Assembly (NCBI GenBank): GCA_927911235.1
Contig: CAKMOY010000156.1
Span: 1-18,723, forward strand
DNA: 18,723 nucleotides
Direction: 5' to 3'
Source of the DNA: an uncultured Moraxella sp.
GTDB taxonomy: Bacteria > Pseudomonadota > Gammaproteobacteria > Pseudomonadales > Moraxellaceae
In this document: piece by piece, positions 18,649 to 18,723 of the stretch
How the letters are laid out: each line of letters begins with the position of its first letter
Numbering within the stretch: position 1 is the stretch's first letter
Notes under the pieces: model-generated
Database searches by the model: none
The model's input: the letters and a program-made list of their open reading frames with translations, nothing else
Told to the model about the DNA's origin: nothing
Position numbers and translations under genes: made by a program

Positions 18649-18723
18649 TTACGGTTGGTCGCTCGGCCGGGCTTTGAGTGGTTTTTTCTCAAGGCGTTCT
18701 TGACGGCGTTTTGCCCTGTGTTT
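18649..18723 (-). CDS. C-terminal end of an unidentified gene (partial)
   Basis: The last 24 codons of a minus-strand frame that enters from the right edge: KHRAKRRQERLEKKPLKARP, then SDQP and TAA. It is very basic and helical, as in the tails of some RNA-binding proteins. Too short to name, and it may not be a real gene; the hairpin at 18553-18577 in the same orientation supports it weakly. Confidence 0.35.
   Translation of the reverse strand, partial: KHRAKRRQERLEKKPLKARPSDQP

Overview
The window looks like chromosome of a low-GC gammaproteobacterium of the family Moraxellaceae, most likely Moraxella or a close relative. The evidence is the AT-rich codon use, the ibaG-murA-hisG neighbourhood seen in the Moraxellaceae/Pseudomonas group, a short-form HisG, and core proteins that read like Moraxella/Psychrobacter versions. 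This assignment rests on recognition of protein families, not on a search.

Layout. 82-4513 (+): a two-gene RND efflux operon, a lipoprotein adaptor followed by a 1050-residue inner-membrane pump; no outer-membrane channel is present. 4551-6799 (-): rluA and hemL, both frameshifted, with an orphan ribbon-helix-helix antitoxin-like gene and a 17-codon peptide between them. 6822-7041: a non-coding element of about 220 bp with 21-bp imperfect terminal inverted repeats (MITE-like), then a strong hairpin terminator for ppk2 (-). 8592-11313 (+): ibaG, murA and hisG; between murA and hisG lies a chimeric remnant (first 20 codons of a Dam-type methylase, an antitoxin-like body, and the first 15 codons of a PIN toxin). 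11351-11749: an unrecognised small protein. 11763-14141 (-): beta-carbonic anhydrase and glutathione reductase, with a BrnT-like toxin fragment and a terminator between them. 14355-15036 (+): a frameshifted PPP-family phosphatase. 15029-18500 (-): rhodanese, mcrB, relB, relE, mcrC.

The most interesting region is the last. An apparently complete RelBE toxin-antitoxin module, with its own predicted promoter and candidate operator repeats, sits between the two genes of a McrBC-type modification-dependent restriction system. relE and mcrC are separated by only 2 bp, so mcrC expression is probably tied to the module. The predicted McrB begins almost at its Walker A motif and lacks the usual N-terminal DNA-recognition domain.

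Four unrelated toxin-antitoxin traces occur in 18.7 kb (one complete, three decayed or orphan), so the accessory gaps of this region seem to be repeated landing sites for such modules.

Caution: about nine single-base indels, mostly in A/T runs of 4-6 bases, break hemL (four), rluA, the end of ppk2, the phosphatase, mcrC and mcrB. The pattern looks more like sequencing or assembly error than decay, so these genes may be intact in the organism.
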